A stretch of 64,000 nucleotides of DNA, taken from NCBI GenBank assembly GCA_948473115.1, contig CAOKWI010000003.1:1-64000 (forward strand). The letters are read 5' to 3'. Made by a program: the position numbers and the translations under genes. A model generated the notes under the pieces. That model did no database searches. It worked only from the letters and a program-made list of their open reading frames with translations, and had not been told where the DNA came from. Below, in pieces: positions 8,355-17,250 of the stretch; position 1 is the stretch's first letter, and every line of letters begins with the position of its first letter. Origin of the DNA: an uncultured Lachnospiraceae bacterium. Its GTDB lineage: Bacteria > Bacillota > Clostridia > Lachnospirales > Lachnospiraceae.

Positions 8355-10097
8355 TCAGTCCGGATTCTGCGGGGCGATATGCCAGTCGCTCCAAAGGTTC
8401 CCGCTTATGGAAACGGAATCCGTCAGATCCATGGAAAGCATCCCCGCGGGCGTCCAGCAGTCTATGAGCCATGTGTAGGCCGTGTAGCCCCCGTCCGGGT
8501 ACCATATGGGGGTGAAGTGGGTTCTGCGGTTATAGGTGCTGTAGGGGTTCTCCCTGAATTCGTGGGACATGGCATAGCCGCCGCCCATGCGCTCCAAAAG
8601 CCGCCAGTACCTCTGGTAGCCGAACTCCGGGAAATAGGTGACGGCATTCTGCGCCGCAGTGACCGCAGATGCCTGGCTTGTGCCCACATGGGTGTCCACC
8701 CTTTCCTGGATGCCGTACCCGGATTTCAGCGTCCTCCCGCTGGCCGTGGGTGATTTTGCGTCCGGCGTGACAGTCATGGTCGCGGAAAGGCTGGCGGAGT
8801 ACCGGTCAAAGTCAAACTCCCACCAGCCGTGGTCGCACCAATATCCCTCGTCCTCCCCTTCCTCGTTATAGTCGCTGTGCCATACCCAGTGCGCCTTCCA
8901 CCAGGGGCGCCAGATCCCCCAGCTGGCTGACGTCACCTGCCCCTTTGCCGGGACCGGCACACTGGAAAAGCTGTCATTTCTGTCGTCCGCATTGGGGTCC
9001 GGGGGCGGGTTCGCGTCCAGGTCCACGATATTCGCCCGGATGGTGCCCTTATCTGCAGATCCTCCCCCATGCACATCCACCGTGATCGTCATGACCTGCG
9101 GTTCCCTGGGCGTCCTCCAGCGCACCCACGCCAGCTGGCTCTCCCCTTCCGGGTAATAGACGCCGTTCACCGTATAGCTGCTCCCCGCGATGTGGAACGT
9201 GACGGAGACCGGGTGGTCCGGGTCGCTCTGGCCGCCCCTTACCGTCACCGCCGTGATTACCTCCGTATCCGTGCGGTACTCGTAGTCGCAGTCCGTCACT
9301 TCCGGGATCTGCGGCGGCATGTCATTAAAACGCACAATGCCAAGCCCAAGACTGGATCTGATGTCCGCATTGGAGGCCGCCGTGCTCCGGCTGCCGCCCC
9401 ATGCCGGGAACCCCAGGTCCGCCGTTTCCAAAAACAGGGCCAGGGGAAGGTTCTTGTGCGACAGGGATACCATCTTCCGCCGCAGCCCCCCGCTTAACAT
9501 TTCATCATACAGGGCTGCCTCCGTGGCCGTGGTGGCGATAAAGGCGCCCTGGAACGTGTAATAGGCAACCGGCTCAATGAGCAGCCGGTACTCGCCGTTT
9601 ACTAATACATCAAACTCCATCCCCACCAGGTCCGCAATGCCCCGCACTACCTGCTCATCCGTGAAATAGCTCTTGATGGCAGAGATGTTGCTGGTGCCGC
9701 TGGAGCTGACGATCCTGGGCAGTGGCTGGGATGGGTTCGTATAGGCATAGCCGCCCTGCGCCGGGGAAAGCCCTGCGCCGCCGCTGTACTGCAGCTTGCT
9801 CACCTTCCCGAAATGGTAGACGCTGCCGGGGATGCTCTGGTTGGTCAGGTCTATGGGCGTGGCGACCACCGAATGGTCGCTGGCCCTTACCACGCTCACC
9901 CTCACCCCGTCATAGCCCGGCGTCCATTTGTTCTGGCTGGTCCCCTGCCCCATGCCGCCTCCCCCGCCGTCCATGTTCCCCTCCCCTGTTGCATGGGCGG
10001 GAACGGCAGACAAAAGGGAGCAGAGCAGGGAGACCGCCAGCATGATTGCAATGCTTTTCCCTGCTTTCCTGCGCTGTCTCAGGTTCATTCCTCTCAA
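8355..10097 (-). CDS. Large secreted surface protein of the ICE Tad region
   Basis: A 580-residue protein with a basic start, a hydrophobic stretch (SIAIMLAVSLLCSLLSAVPAHA) and an AHA signal-peptidase site. A Gly-rich linker (MDGGGGGMGQG) follows. The mature part is rich in aromatic residues and Tyr-Asp-Trp motifs (ASWGIWRPWWKAHWVWHSDY), with strand-like regions and no anchor motif that I can see. I do not recognise a domain. It is transcribed after the pseudopilin genes, so an adhesin or mating-pair surface factor is plausible. AGGAGG lies 6 nt before a TTG at 10097; an ATG three codons later is the alternative. Confidence 0.75.
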   Translation of the reverse strand: MRGMNLRQRRKAGKSIAIMLAVSLLCSLLSAVPAHATGEGNMDGGGGGMGQGTSQNKWTPGYDGVRVSVVRASDHSVVATPIDLTNQSIPGSVYHFGKVSKLQYSGGAGLSPAQGGYAYTNPSQPLPRIVSSSGTSNISAIKSYFTDEQVVRGIADLVGMEFDVLVNGEYRLLIEPVAYYTFQGAFIATTATEAALYDEMLSGGLRRKMVSLSHKNLPLALFLETADLGFPAWGGSRSTAASNADIRSSLGLGIVRFNDMPPQIPEVTDCDYEYRTDTEVITAVTVRGGQSDPDHPVSVTFHIAGSSYTVNGVYYPEGESQLAWVRWRTPREPQVMTITVDVHGGGSADKGTIRANIVDLDANPPPDPNADDRNDSFSSVPVPAKGQVTSASWGIWRPWWKAHWVWHSDYNEEGEDEGYWCDHGWWEFDFDRYSASLSATMTVTPDAKSPTASGRTLKSGYGIQERVDTHVGTSQASAVTAAQNAVTYFPEFGYQRYWRLLERMGGGYAMSHEFRENPYSTYNRRTHFTPIWYPDGGYTAYTWLIDCWTPAGMLSMDLTDSVSISGNLWSDWHIAPQNPD

Positions 10098-10182
10098 TCA
10101 CATCCTCCTTTCCAACCGGGCAGGGCTGTCCTTCTCCCCTGCCCGCCGCGCGGCCCATGCGCCGCATTGGCGGCACATTTCT

Positions 10183-10215
10183 ATGTGAAAAACTTCCGCA
10201 TATGGTTTTTCACAT
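10183..10215. promoter_or_regulatory. 11-bp perfect inverted repeat upstream of the surface protein gene
   Basis: The arms atgtgaaaaac and gtttttcacat pair perfectly around an 11-nt loop. There is no T-run after either arm, so it is not a simple terminator. It lies 86 bp upstream of the TTG of the surface protein gene and downstream of the DUF6550 gene. An operator or mRNA-stability hairpin is possible. Confidence 0.55.
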
Positions 10216-10234
10216 TTTGCATGGGCCTGTGCAT

Positions 10235-10267
10235 AAAAAAAGCGCCGCACATTGACCTGCACAGCGC
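10235..10267 (-). terminator. Intrinsic terminator after the DUF6550 gene
   Basis: Read on the minus strand, a 9-bp stem (GCGCTGTGC with GTGCGGCGC, three G:T pairs) is followed directly by seven T residues. It stands 34 bp after the DUF6550-type gene and would separate the pseudopilin transcript from the secreted surface protein gene. Confidence 0.6.
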
Positions 10268-10300
10268 CTTTCCATCAAAATCTTTTTCAGTTTATCCGTT

Positions 10301-10870
10301 TTAATCCATGCTTCCGATCTTGTTCCCGTTCTCATACATGTTGTCTGCCTGGGTTGCGGTGTTTGCGCCCAGGTTGGGCACATTATCAAATCCGGGCAGC
10401 CCTCCGCCGCTGTTTCCGCCCCCGTCATCCGCAGGGGGCACATAGGTGTCATGGTCCACCGGCTCCGGGGTGGTCTCCACCTTGGTCCCGTCTGGCTTTT
10501 CCTCCGGGTTCGTCAGGGCTTCTTTCTCCGGCTGCTGTGGTTTCTCCACCTCCGGCTGGATGCTCTGCTCCGGCTCCCCGGTCTGGGCGGGCCTGCTGTC
10601 CGTGGGCTGGCCAGTCTGTGTTTCCCCTGCCCCCTGCCCTGTATCCGGCTGGATGGTCAGTTCCGCGTTTTCCCCTCCGGTGCCGCTTTCCTCCGGGGCA
10701 TGGGGCGGGTCGATGATGACCTCCGCCACGCCGCTTTCCTTTTCGGTCAGTACATCCTCTCCCGCAGGCGTCTTTGCAAACTGCAGGCTGATCACCGCCA
10801 GCAGCCCTGCGCAGATGGCGGTGCCTCCCACGACTGCCAGGCGTCTTTTCGTCTTTTCTGTCATCTTCAT
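10301..10870 (-). CDS. DUF6550-type membrane-anchored low-complexity protein
   Basis: A 189-residue protein with a short basic cytoplasmic start, one membrane segment (LAVVGGTAICAGLLAVISLQF) and a long extracytoplasmic Pro/Glu/Thr/Gln-rich region. It ends in the conserved NMYENGNKIGSMD. That ending and the layout match the DUF6550 family found in Lachnospiraceae ICEs; I give the number from memory. It follows the pseudopilin genes and may be a cell-envelope part of the Tad-like pilus. Its role is unknown. Confidence 0.75.
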   Translation of the reverse strand: MKMTEKTKRRLAVVGGTAICAGLLAVISLQFAKTPAGEDVLTEKESGVAEVIIDPPHAPEESGTGGENAELTIQPDTGQGAGETQTGQPTDSRPAQTGEPEQSIQPEVEKPQQPEKEALTNPEEKPDGTKVETTPEPVDHDTYVPPADDGGGNSGGGLPGFDNVPNLGANTATQADNMYENGNKIGSMD

Positions 10871-10972
10871 ACTAAAATCCCTCCTTTGGCTGGGTTGTCA
10901 TATTTCAGTCCTCTTTTGTCCGGTTTGTAAGATACACCATACTACATATCCCACGCAAAGTCTATCGTTATT

Positions 10973-11548
10973 TCAGAATACTTCAATATATCCTGCCTGC
11001 ACCTTCACCGTGATGTGCATGGAGGGGAGGAGCCTCCCGCCGAAGCGCACCGGCACCTCCAGCCGGATCACGGCATCCGCCTCGAACCTGGCCGCGTTCT
11101 GCGGGTCGGACGGGGCCAGGGGCGCATTCCTGACCGTGACGGAGAGGCTGTCGATGGCAAACTCCAGCGCGTCCCCGTTATCCCCCGCGTATTTGACGTG
11201 CCTGCCGCCTTCCTCCTGTGTCCCAAGGGTGAGGTCGAGAAAGGAATAGATATCCCCCTCATTAATTGCCGCCTCCCATGCCCCGCCGCCGTCCGGCAGG
11301 TAGTTCCCGGAATAGCCCTCCCTCACCCCATGGTATACGCCGTAGTAATTGTCATTGACCGTGGAGATGATGCCATCCTCCGTGGCATCCCGGACGCCCG
11401 CTGCGATCAGCTGCAGGCGGAAGTATTCCGAGATGCCGCAGAAGATGAGGAGCAGCCCCAGGGTGGCGGCGATGGCAAGGGGGAATGACGCCCCGCCCCT
11501 GTCCTGTAATATTTTCCTGATTCTTTTAACCAATCCAGTCCACCTCAC
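10973..11548 (-). CDS. TadE/TadF-like pseudopilin
   Basis: A 191-residue protein with a short basic N-terminus, then DRGGASFPLAIAATLGLLLIFCGISEYFRLQLIA. This is a prepilin-like single membrane helix ending in the EYFR pattern of TadE-type minor pilins. The remaining part is a globular extracellular domain with repeated beta-type stretches. The GTG at 11548 overlaps the TGA of the DUF4320 gene as GTGA; a TTG six codons later, preceded by AGGTGG, is an alternative. It is probably a minor pilin processed by the prepilin peptidase encoded in the same cluster. Confidence 0.75.
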   Translation of the reverse strand: MRWTGLVKRIRKILQDRGGASFPLAIAATLGLLLIFCGISEYFRLQLIAAGVRDATEDGIISTVNDNYYGVYHGVREGYSGNYLPDGGGAWEAAINEGDIYSFLDLTLGTQEEGGRHVKYAGDNGDALEFAIDSLSVTVRNAPLAPSDPQNAARFEADAVIRLEVPVRFGGRLLPSMHITVKVQAGYIEVF

Positions 11549-11955
11549 TTCCAGTACACTTCTGATTTCCCGGTAGCCTGCGAGCGCAGGGTGACGGGGA
11601 ATGAGCCGATGTTCCCGAACAGCCCGATGTTCTTCTGCAGCGTCAGGGTCACTGTCACCTCCTGGTTTAGCTGGATCTGCCCGCTGTCAGACCAGGAGAT
11701 CTGCGGGTCGATCCCCGTCCTCTCCCGCAGCACGGCGGCGCGCCTGTCCGTCTCTGCGCCGATGCGCCCGGAGATTTCCGCTTCCCGCATCAGTTCCGTG
11801 GCAAAGGTGTCGAGCTGCTGCTTGGCGATGAACACCGGCAGCACCCGCAGTGAGAGCGCCAGCACCAGGAACAGGCTGAGCACCAGGACAGCCACGTCCA
11901 CATACCCCTCTGCCCGCCGCCCCTTTATGATCCTGCAGAGCCGTTTCCTCAGCAC
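11545..11955 (-). CDS. DUF4320 family pseudopilin
   Basis: A 136-residue protein with a basic start and RRAEGYVDVAVLVLSLFLVLALSLRV. The EGYVDxAV motif before the helix is shared with the Flp-like protein encoded at 19.7 kb, which suggests a common processing site for the GxGD peptidase. The rest forms a small extracellular domain with repeated strand-like segments (QEVTVTLTLQKNIGLFG). It fits the DUF4320 family. The GTG start lies inside the tail of the preceding DUF3848 gene; a GGGGGTGG site in that tail serves as its ribosome binding site. Confidence 0.75.
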   Translation of the reverse strand: MLRKRLCRIIKGRRAEGYVDVAVLVLSLFLVLALSLRVLPVFIAKQQLDTFATELMREAEISGRIGAETDRRAAVLRERTGIDPQISWSDSGQIQLNQEVTVTLTLQKNIGLFGNIGSFPVTLRSQATGKSEVYWK

Positions 11956-12725
11956 ATGACCACCCCCTGTCCCTGGGCGCTTTCCCCCGCCTGCGCTGCC
12001 ATGGGGTACTCCCCGATGCCGGTTCCCATGTCTTTCATGCTCCAGAGCACCTGCTCCAGTTCCTTGTCACGCTGGCGGCATCCTTCATACTCCTGCCAGG
12101 TGTCACGGGCCACCTCCAGCGGGTTTTCAAACTGCAGCAGATAGTCCGCATATTCCCGGAATGCCCCTTTTGCGCCCAACTCCCCATAGATAAAATTCAC
12201 AGCGGCAATCTCTGATGCCATCTCAATGAGTTCCCCGGCAGGCTTCTGCCCCAGCTGCTGGATATATGCCTCATAATTTGCTTTCAGCCGCTCTTTCAGC
12301 TTTTTTTCCTTTCCGCTTTCCATGGTTTTGTCCGCCTCCTTCCCCATGCTTTCCCTGTCCCCCCTTATGGTTTCCCATGCCGGACCTATCACTTCATCCA
12401 GCTCCAGGTACCGCGGGTTTGCCACCATGTATCCGCACAGCAGCATACGGACGATCAGCTGGAATTCCGCAGCCCAGTCCCTTAAATCCTGCCCGGTATT
12501 GGCGTACCAGGTGTCAAATTCACGGATCAGCGCCAGCGTCTGCCTGTCCGAAAGTCCAAGCGGGACGAACGCCAGGGGCTGCCCCGCGCCGTCATGGCAG
12601 AGCGCATTCTCTGTTTCCATCCTCCCCGTCCTGTCTGAACGCAGGATAACCTGGCAGATATTGTCCTCATCCATAGGGGATATGTCTATCACCTCATATA
12701 TTTCCTGCCTGTAGATTGTTTTCAT
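11949..12725 (-). CDS. DUF3848-domain ICE accessory protein A
   Basis: A 258-residue protein. The first 125 residues are unique (IYRQEIYEVIDISPMDEDN...). The second half has LKERLKANYEAYIQQLGQKPAGELIEMASEIAAVNFIYGEL, the DUF3848 pattern, then a stretch about amino acids EYADYLLQFENPLEVARDTW. It ends AQGQGVVMC, one of the Gln/Gly/Met tails. The next gene, 12800-13462, is a paralogue across this second half, including the tail. DUF3848 occurs in phage and ICE polyvalent proteins; no reaction is known. AAGGAAAGGG precedes the ATG. Confidence 0.8.
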   Translation of the reverse strand: MKTIYRQEIYEVIDISPMDEDNICQVILRSDRTGRMETENALCHDGAGQPLAFVPLGLSDRQTLALIREFDTWYANTGQDLRDWAAEFQLIVRMLLCGYMVANPRYLELDEVIGPAWETIRGDRESMGKEADKTMESGKEKKLKERLKANYEAYIQQLGQKPAGELIEMASEIAAVNFIYGELGAKGAFREYADYLLQFENPLEVARDTWQEYEGCRQRDKELEQVLWSMKDMGTGIGEYPMAAQAGESAQGQGVVMC

Positions 12726-12799
12726 ATTCCATCCCTTTCCTTAAAGCATCCCGCCAAAGCTCCAGAACGCTGCCAGGCGGAGAATGGCGGGATGTTTTT

Positions 12800-13462
12800 T
12801 CAGCACAGGGCCATTCCCTGACCCTGGGTAACTTCCCCTGCCTGCTCCGCCATGGGGTAGTCCCCGATGCCGATCTCCTTGTCCTTCATTTCCCAGAGCA
12901 TATGACTGATTTCCCCATGGCGGTCGCAGGCTTCATTGCACAGCCAGTTATCCCGCAGCACCTCCAGCGGGTCTTCAAACCGGAGCAGATAGTCCGCATA
13001 TCCCCCGAATGCCCCCTCCGCCATCACTTCCTCATAGATGAATTTTGCGGCGGCGATCTCTGATGCCATTTCAATGAGTTCCTCCGCAGGTTTCTGTTTC
13101 AGCTGGCGGATGTATGCCCCATAGCTGGCTTTCAGCCGCTCCTTCAGTTTTCTTTCGTTTTCCATGTTTTCTTCCAGTTCCCGCAATCCCTGGGGTTCCT
13201 CCCCCTGTTCCTCCTGCCCTGACACATAGTCGGTGATCAGGTAAAGAGCGCCGTTTTCCAGCCTGACGCTGTGTACCCTCTCATTCAGCACTTCCTCCGC
13301 ATCCATCCCCATATCATACCCGGAAACGCCGGGATGCGCTTTCACGCCTTCCCCCTTCAGCAGCGCCTTTGCCTGCTCCGGGGTAAGGTCAACATATCCG
13401 CCCGGAGTCATCATGTGAAAGGCGCTGTCCGGGTATTTTTCCAGTAAATTCCTGACCAGCAT
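12800..13462 (-). CDS. DUF3848-domain ICE accessory protein B (paralogue of A)
   Basis: A 220-residue protein. The N-terminal 85 residues (FHMMTPGGYVDLTPEQAKALLKGE...) form a small domain of the kind found in polyvalent proteins, with a loop on Gly-Tyr. The C-terminal half repeats protein A nearly residue for residue: LKERLKASYGAYIRQLKQKPAEELIEMASEIAA, EYADYLLRFE-like GYADYLLRFEDPLEV and the ending TQGQGMALC. The bases upstream of the two genes are also similar, so a local duplication included the leader. It is transcribed directly after tadC. Confidence 0.8.
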   Translation of the reverse strand: MLVRNLLEKYPDSAFHMMTPGGYVDLTPEQAKALLKGEGVKAHPGVSGYDMGMDAEEVLNERVHSVRLENGALYLITDYVSGQEEQGEEPQGLRELEENMENERKLKERLKASYGAYIRQLKQKPAEELIEMASEIAAAKFIYEEVMAEGAFGGYADYLLRFEDPLEVLRDNWLCNEACDRHGEISHMLWEMKDKEIGIGDYPMAEQAGEVTQGQGMALC

Positions 13463-13478
13463 TTTTTATCCCCTTTCC

Positions 13479-14351
13479 TTAAAACATCCCGCCAAGGCTC
13501 TGCAGTGCCACATAGCAGATGATGGCGAGGTAGGTCAGCAGGAAACATACCAGCATGATGAAAGAGAACACCCTGATCCGGGGCGGTATCTTCTGCGCCT
13601 GTGCCTTCAGCCTCTGCAGCTCCATCTGCTTGAAGTCATGGGAGAGCATCTGGAAATATACGGCGCTGTCATCCCCCCGCAGCACCCCGATCAGCCCCCG
13701 CACCACGTCCGAGAGCATGGGGGAGTTCAGCCTGGCCTCGAACCGGGTCAGCGCCGCCTCATAGTTGGACGAGCGCATGTCCGCCAGCAGGACGTCAAGC
13801 TCCCCCTTGAGGGCCTCCCCCGCGTTCCCCCGGAAACGCTCCAGCATGCCGATGACGTTCCGGCTGGCCTTCAGCTCCTGCTCGATGGTGGCCACCATCC
13901 TGGGCAGCTCCCCCTCGACCTGCTCCCGCTTTGCCTTCAGCCGCTCGTCCGCCTTCCCCGTCTCCTTGAAGTACAAAAGGAGGGCAAGGACCACCACAAA
14001 GGGCGACAGGAGCGGCATCAGGAAGAGGCAGGGAACCACGGCTAAGAGTACCGCCCCCGCTTTCACCAGGGCGTATGCCTGGTAGGCCTCCGGCTCCATG
14101 CCCATGCCGCCCGCTTTCAGCACGTTTGCCATCCGGCTTCTCTTGTACTCGTCCATCCGGATGTATTTTGACAGTTTCACAGCCGCCGACATCAGGCATG
14201 CCTCCACGGTCTTTGCCGCCTTCTTCTCCTGTCTTGCCGTCCCCAGGATGGCCCTGGATGCGCCGGTGGTGGGCAGCCGCAGGAATGCGGCTGTCAGGCA
14301 AAACAGCCCAAGGGCCAAAAACAGCCCGAATAAGAATAAAAGTCCCGTCAT
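13479..14351 (-). CDS. tadC: TadC-like pilus platform protein (type II secretion F domain)
   Basis: A protein of 290 residues with an N-terminal membrane segment, a cytoplasmic domain, a central hydrophobic pair (AGAVLLAVVPCLFLMPLLSPFVVVLALLLYF) and a final pair ending in FSFIMLVCFLLTYLAIICYVAL. This is the T2SSF layout of TadB/TadC platform proteins. The ATG at 14351 has AGGAGGTGAGCGCC in front. The GTG at 14360 overlaps the stop of tadB but is less likely. It works with TadB and the TadA ATPase to assemble the pilus. Confidence 0.85.
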   Translation of the reverse strand: MTGLLFLFGLFLALGLFCLTAAFLRLPTTGASRAILGTARQEKKAAKTVEACLMSAAVKLSKYIRMDEYKRSRMANVLKAGGMGMEPEAYQAYALVKAGAVLLAVVPCLFLMPLLSPFVVVLALLLYFKETGKADERLKAKREQVEGELPRMVATIEQELKASRNVIGMLERFRGNAGEALKGELDVLLADMRSSNYEAALTRFEARLNSPMLSDVVRGLIGVLRGDDSAVYFQMLSHDFKQMELQRLKAQAQKIPPRIRVFSFIMLVCFLLTYLAIICYVALQSLGGMF

Positions 14352-14356
14352 GGCGC

Positions 14357-15286
14357 TCACCTCCTGTATTCTATGGGACGGGTCAGCTTCACCACAAAGC
14401 CCGCAGATATGAATATCGCCGCAGCCGTGGCGGACAGGATCACCTGCCCTAACGGCGTGTGCATCAGCACATGGTACCAGTCCTTGTTTAACAGGTACAT
14501 AAGCGGGATGTTCCCCACCACGAAGACGACCATAATCAAAAATTCCTTGCGGGGTTCCGCGATCAGGTACTCCAGCTCCGCGTTCACGTTCCGCATATCC
14601 GAGAGCTTCGCCACGATGGGCGTCAGGGTGGTCTTCAGGCTCCGGTCATGCTGGCAGTCGCTGACGGCGTCGCACCATTCCCGGAACACCTCGTTGTCGA
14701 TCCGCCCCCGCATGGCCTTCAGTGCCGCCTCCACGTCCGGGCTGACCATCTTGATCTGCATCAGGAAGTCCTGGAACACCCTGGAGACCGGCGGGTTCAG
14801 ATAGCTGATGTTTTCCTCCACGGCGGTCACGATGTCCTCGGTCCGCAGGTAAGCGGTGGTGATCACCGACAGTGCCGTTTCCAGCTCCGCCGACACGTCA
14901 CGCTTGTAATGGCCTGCCGTCAGCTTCACATACCAGAACGGCAGGAACAGAAAGCCCACCGCCATCACCGGGGCCAGGAAAAAGTTCCCCAGCAGGATGG
15001 CGAGGGAGCCGCCTGCGCAGAACAGCGCCAGGGCCGCCGCGCATATCAGGGAAAAGCGTTTCCCCCTCCCCGTCATCTCCAGTACGCCCTGGGCCTCCAG
15101 GATCTCCCGGCGCAGGGGGCCGGGTTTCTTCCTCCCGGAGGTTTCCCGGATATCCTCCCGGATGCTGCCTTTCGGCTTTATCAGGAACGCGAACAGTCCG
15201 TCCGTGAATTCCGTGGGCTTTAAGCCCAGGATCAGGAACACGCCTGTTATCAGCCCGGCGCAGGCCAGCAGCTCAATTGCTGTCAT
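14357..15286 (-). CDS. tadB: TadB-like pilus platform protein
   Basis: A 309-residue protein with a first membrane segment (IELLACAGLITGVFLILGL), a hydrophobic pair near residues 80-115, a cytoplasmic helical domain (AELETALSVITTAYLRTEDIVTAVEEN) and two C-terminal membrane helices. It resembles the T2SSF platform proteins and is the partner of TadC. The ATG overlaps the TGA of tadA (ATGA). Such strict overlaps from tadA through tadC point to one translationally coupled unit. Confidence 0.83.
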   Translation of the reverse strand: MTAIELLACAGLITGVFLILGLKPTEFTDGLFAFLIKPKGSIREDIRETSGRKKPGPLRREILEAQGVLEMTGRGKRFSLICAAALALFCAGGSLAILLGNFFLAPVMAVGFLFLPFWYVKLTAGHYKRDVSAELETALSVITTAYLRTEDIVTAVEENISYLNPPVSRVFQDFLMQIKMVSPDVEAALKAMRGRIDNEVFREWCDAVSDCQHDRSLKTTLTPIVAKLSDMRNVNAELEYLIAEPRKEFLIMVVFVVGNIPLMYLLNKDWYHVLMHTPLGQVILSATAAAIFISAGFVVKLTRPIEYRR

Positions 15287-17250
15287 AGGGCATCCCCCTC
15301 CTTCCTTTTTCCGTTTTTGTCAGGCGCCGCCAGGAGCCGCGAGAGCATCTCCTGGGGCATCCCGTTCTCCATCAGGCGGCGGGCCAGCCCCTCTGATATG
15401 GGGTTTACCTGTTTATGGCTGCCCTTTATGATGAATTTCCCGTCCTCCACCCGGTTCTCCGTAATCTGGTACTGGAACAGGGGACGGAATTTTCTTGTGC
15501 CGTCCGGCAGGATCTCGCACTCCATGATCTCCATCAGCCGCCGGTCCTTGTTCTCAAGCTGCTTGCAGAACGCCACGATGGGGTATGCCTCCGTGACGAA
15601 CCCCATCAGGGTGTCGTCCCCCATGTCAACGGCCCGCTTGCAGAGGGACACCATGCGCCTGTAGGTGGCGTCGCAGCTCATGGAGTGGATGGTGGTGACC
15701 ACGGCCACGCCGGTGCGGGCGGCCTCCTGCGCCGCATTCGCCTCCGGCCCCCGCATCTCCCCCACCACGATGATGTCCGGGTTGAACCGCAGCGCCATGT
15801 CAAGCAGTGCGATCTGGTCCACCCTCTGGCGCTCGTTCTCGCTGTCGCGGGTCAGGGTATGGATGACGGAATTGACCACCCTCCCCTCCTTCCTGCGCAC
15901 CAGGGCCAGCTCCCTGGAGCCGTTCTCTATGCTGTAGATGCGCTTGCCGTCCGGGATGGTGGTGAGCAGCCACCCAAGGAGGGTGGTCTTGCCGGAGCTG
16001 GTGGCCCCCGCCACGCACACGGAGATGCCGTAACGGATACACTCCGCCAAAAAGTCCAGCATCTGCCCCGTTGCCGTGCCGCCCTTTATGAAGTCCTGCT
16101 TTTTCATGCTCTGGGGGTTGACGATACGGATGCTGGCCGCCACGCCCACGTCCTCATCCACGATGGGCGTTTTCAGCACGGCGATGCGGATGTTCTTGGA
16201 GAGGTGCCCCAGGACGCTGGGGCTGGCATCGTCCAGCACCATGCCGGAGACGTGCAGCATGCGCCGCACCACGTTGATGGCATGCTCCGGGCTGTCGAAA
16301 TGCTCCGTGAGCTTCTCCGTCACGCCGCCCGCGAACTGCACCTCCACGTCATCCCAGGCGTTGATGTCGATTTCCTCTATGCCCTCCCCATAGATATATT
16401 TGGTCAGGAAACCGAATTCCGCCATCTCGGAATAGATGGCATCGATCAGTGTTTCCGTGTCCATGCCCGGCACGGATATCCTGTGGTCCAAGATGTACTT
16501 GCCCGCAAAGCGCCGGATCTGCGCCCTGGCATCCCCGCTGTCCTCCGCCGTCACCAGGCTGCTGTACTCTTTGGAAAGGTATGCCTGCACCTCCTTTAAT
16601 ACGGAGGCGAAATCCCTGCCCTCCGCATCCGCCTCAAAGAACAGGCCGTGGGTGCGCAGCGTCCTGACTTCCCGCCTGGGTGCGGCGCAGGCATCCCCTG
16701 TTCCGGGGAATGCCTCTGTTTCAGGGGATTCCTCCCTTTCAGGCGCTTCTTCCATTTCAGCAGGTCTCTCCCTGGAGGGTTCTACATTCCCCTCAGAAAC
16801 ATGCTGTATATTTTCTGCTGCATATTCACAGATGTCCTCCGCCTGTCTCCCGGCAAATGCCCGAATTTTTCTGCCTTCATCTATATGTGCGGGAATGATC
16901 CGCCCGTCCTCTCCCATTTCCTTCCCTTCACTGCCGGAATATCCTGCCGCCATCCCTGCAGCATCATGGCATCCTGCCGTCCTGCCCAGGCATTCATTTA
17001 ACAGGCTGTCCAGATACGCCTCCCCGCCGAATGCAGGGGCTGTTTTATCCGCCACGGTGCCTTTCTCCGGCACATTTCCTGCCCCTGTTCTGTCTCCTGG
17101 TGCATTTTCCGCTCCAGCCCATCCTGTCTCTCTGTACCCCGCATGTGCAGTTTCCGCCTCCAAATTCCCCGCCGCCACGCTTTTTCCTGTCTGAACACTT
17201 CCAGAAGAATCCCCCTGGAATGCCGCCCGGCTCCGCTTTTCCCCTAACAT
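15283..17250 (-). CDS. tadA: TadA/CpaF-type secretion ATPase with long N-terminal extension
   Basis: The hexameric ATPase that drives Tad pilus assembly. The catalytic part starts near residue 220. Walker A is GATSSGKTT, the Asp box is RIYSIENGSREL, Walker B is DIIVVGEMRGPEA and the His box is VVTTIHS. CpaF proteins are usually about 450 residues; this one has 655, because the first 200 residues are a low-complexity, probably disordered region rich in Gly, Glu and Ala. The ATG at 17250 overlaps the end of the TadZ gene. No internal start with a clear ribosome binding site was obvious, so the long form is taken as real. Confidence 0.88.
   Translation of the reverse strand: MLGEKRSRAAFQGDSSGSVQTGKSVAAGNLEAETAHAGYRETGWAGAENAPGDRTGAGNVPEKGTVADKTAPAFGGEAYLDSLLNECLGRTAGCHDAAGMAAGYSGSEGKEMGEDGRIIPAHIDEGRKIRAFAGRQAEDICEYAAENIQHVSEGNVEPSRERPAEMEEAPEREESPETEAFPGTGDACAAPRREVRTLRTHGLFFEADAEGRDFASVLKEVQAYLSKEYSSLVTAEDSGDARAQIRRFAGKYILDHRISVPGMDTETLIDAIYSEMAEFGFLTKYIYGEGIEEIDINAWDDVEVQFAGGVTEKLTEHFDSPEHAINVVRRMLHVSGMVLDDASPSVLGHLSKNIRIAVLKTPIVDEDVGVAASIRIVNPQSMKKQDFIKGGTATGQMLDFLAECIRYGISVCVAGATSSGKTTLLGWLLTTIPDGKRIYSIENGSRELALVRRKEGRVVNSVIHTLTRDSENERQRVDQIALLDMALRFNPDIIVVGEMRGPEANAAQEAARTGVAVVTTIHSMSCDATYRRMVSLCKRAVDMGDDTLMGFVTEAYPIVAFCKQLENKDRRLMEIMECEILPDGTRKFRPLFQYQITENRVEDGKFIIKGSHKQVNPISEGLARRLMENGMPQEMLSRLLAAPDKNGKRKEGDAL

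Noticed and set aside
15415..16599. A 394-codon plus-strand frame opposite tadA, and similar long frames opposite other genes
   Set aside because: In this GC-rich DNA the strand opposite a real gene is often open. The products are His/Pro/Arg-rich, lack domains and have no ribosome binding sites.
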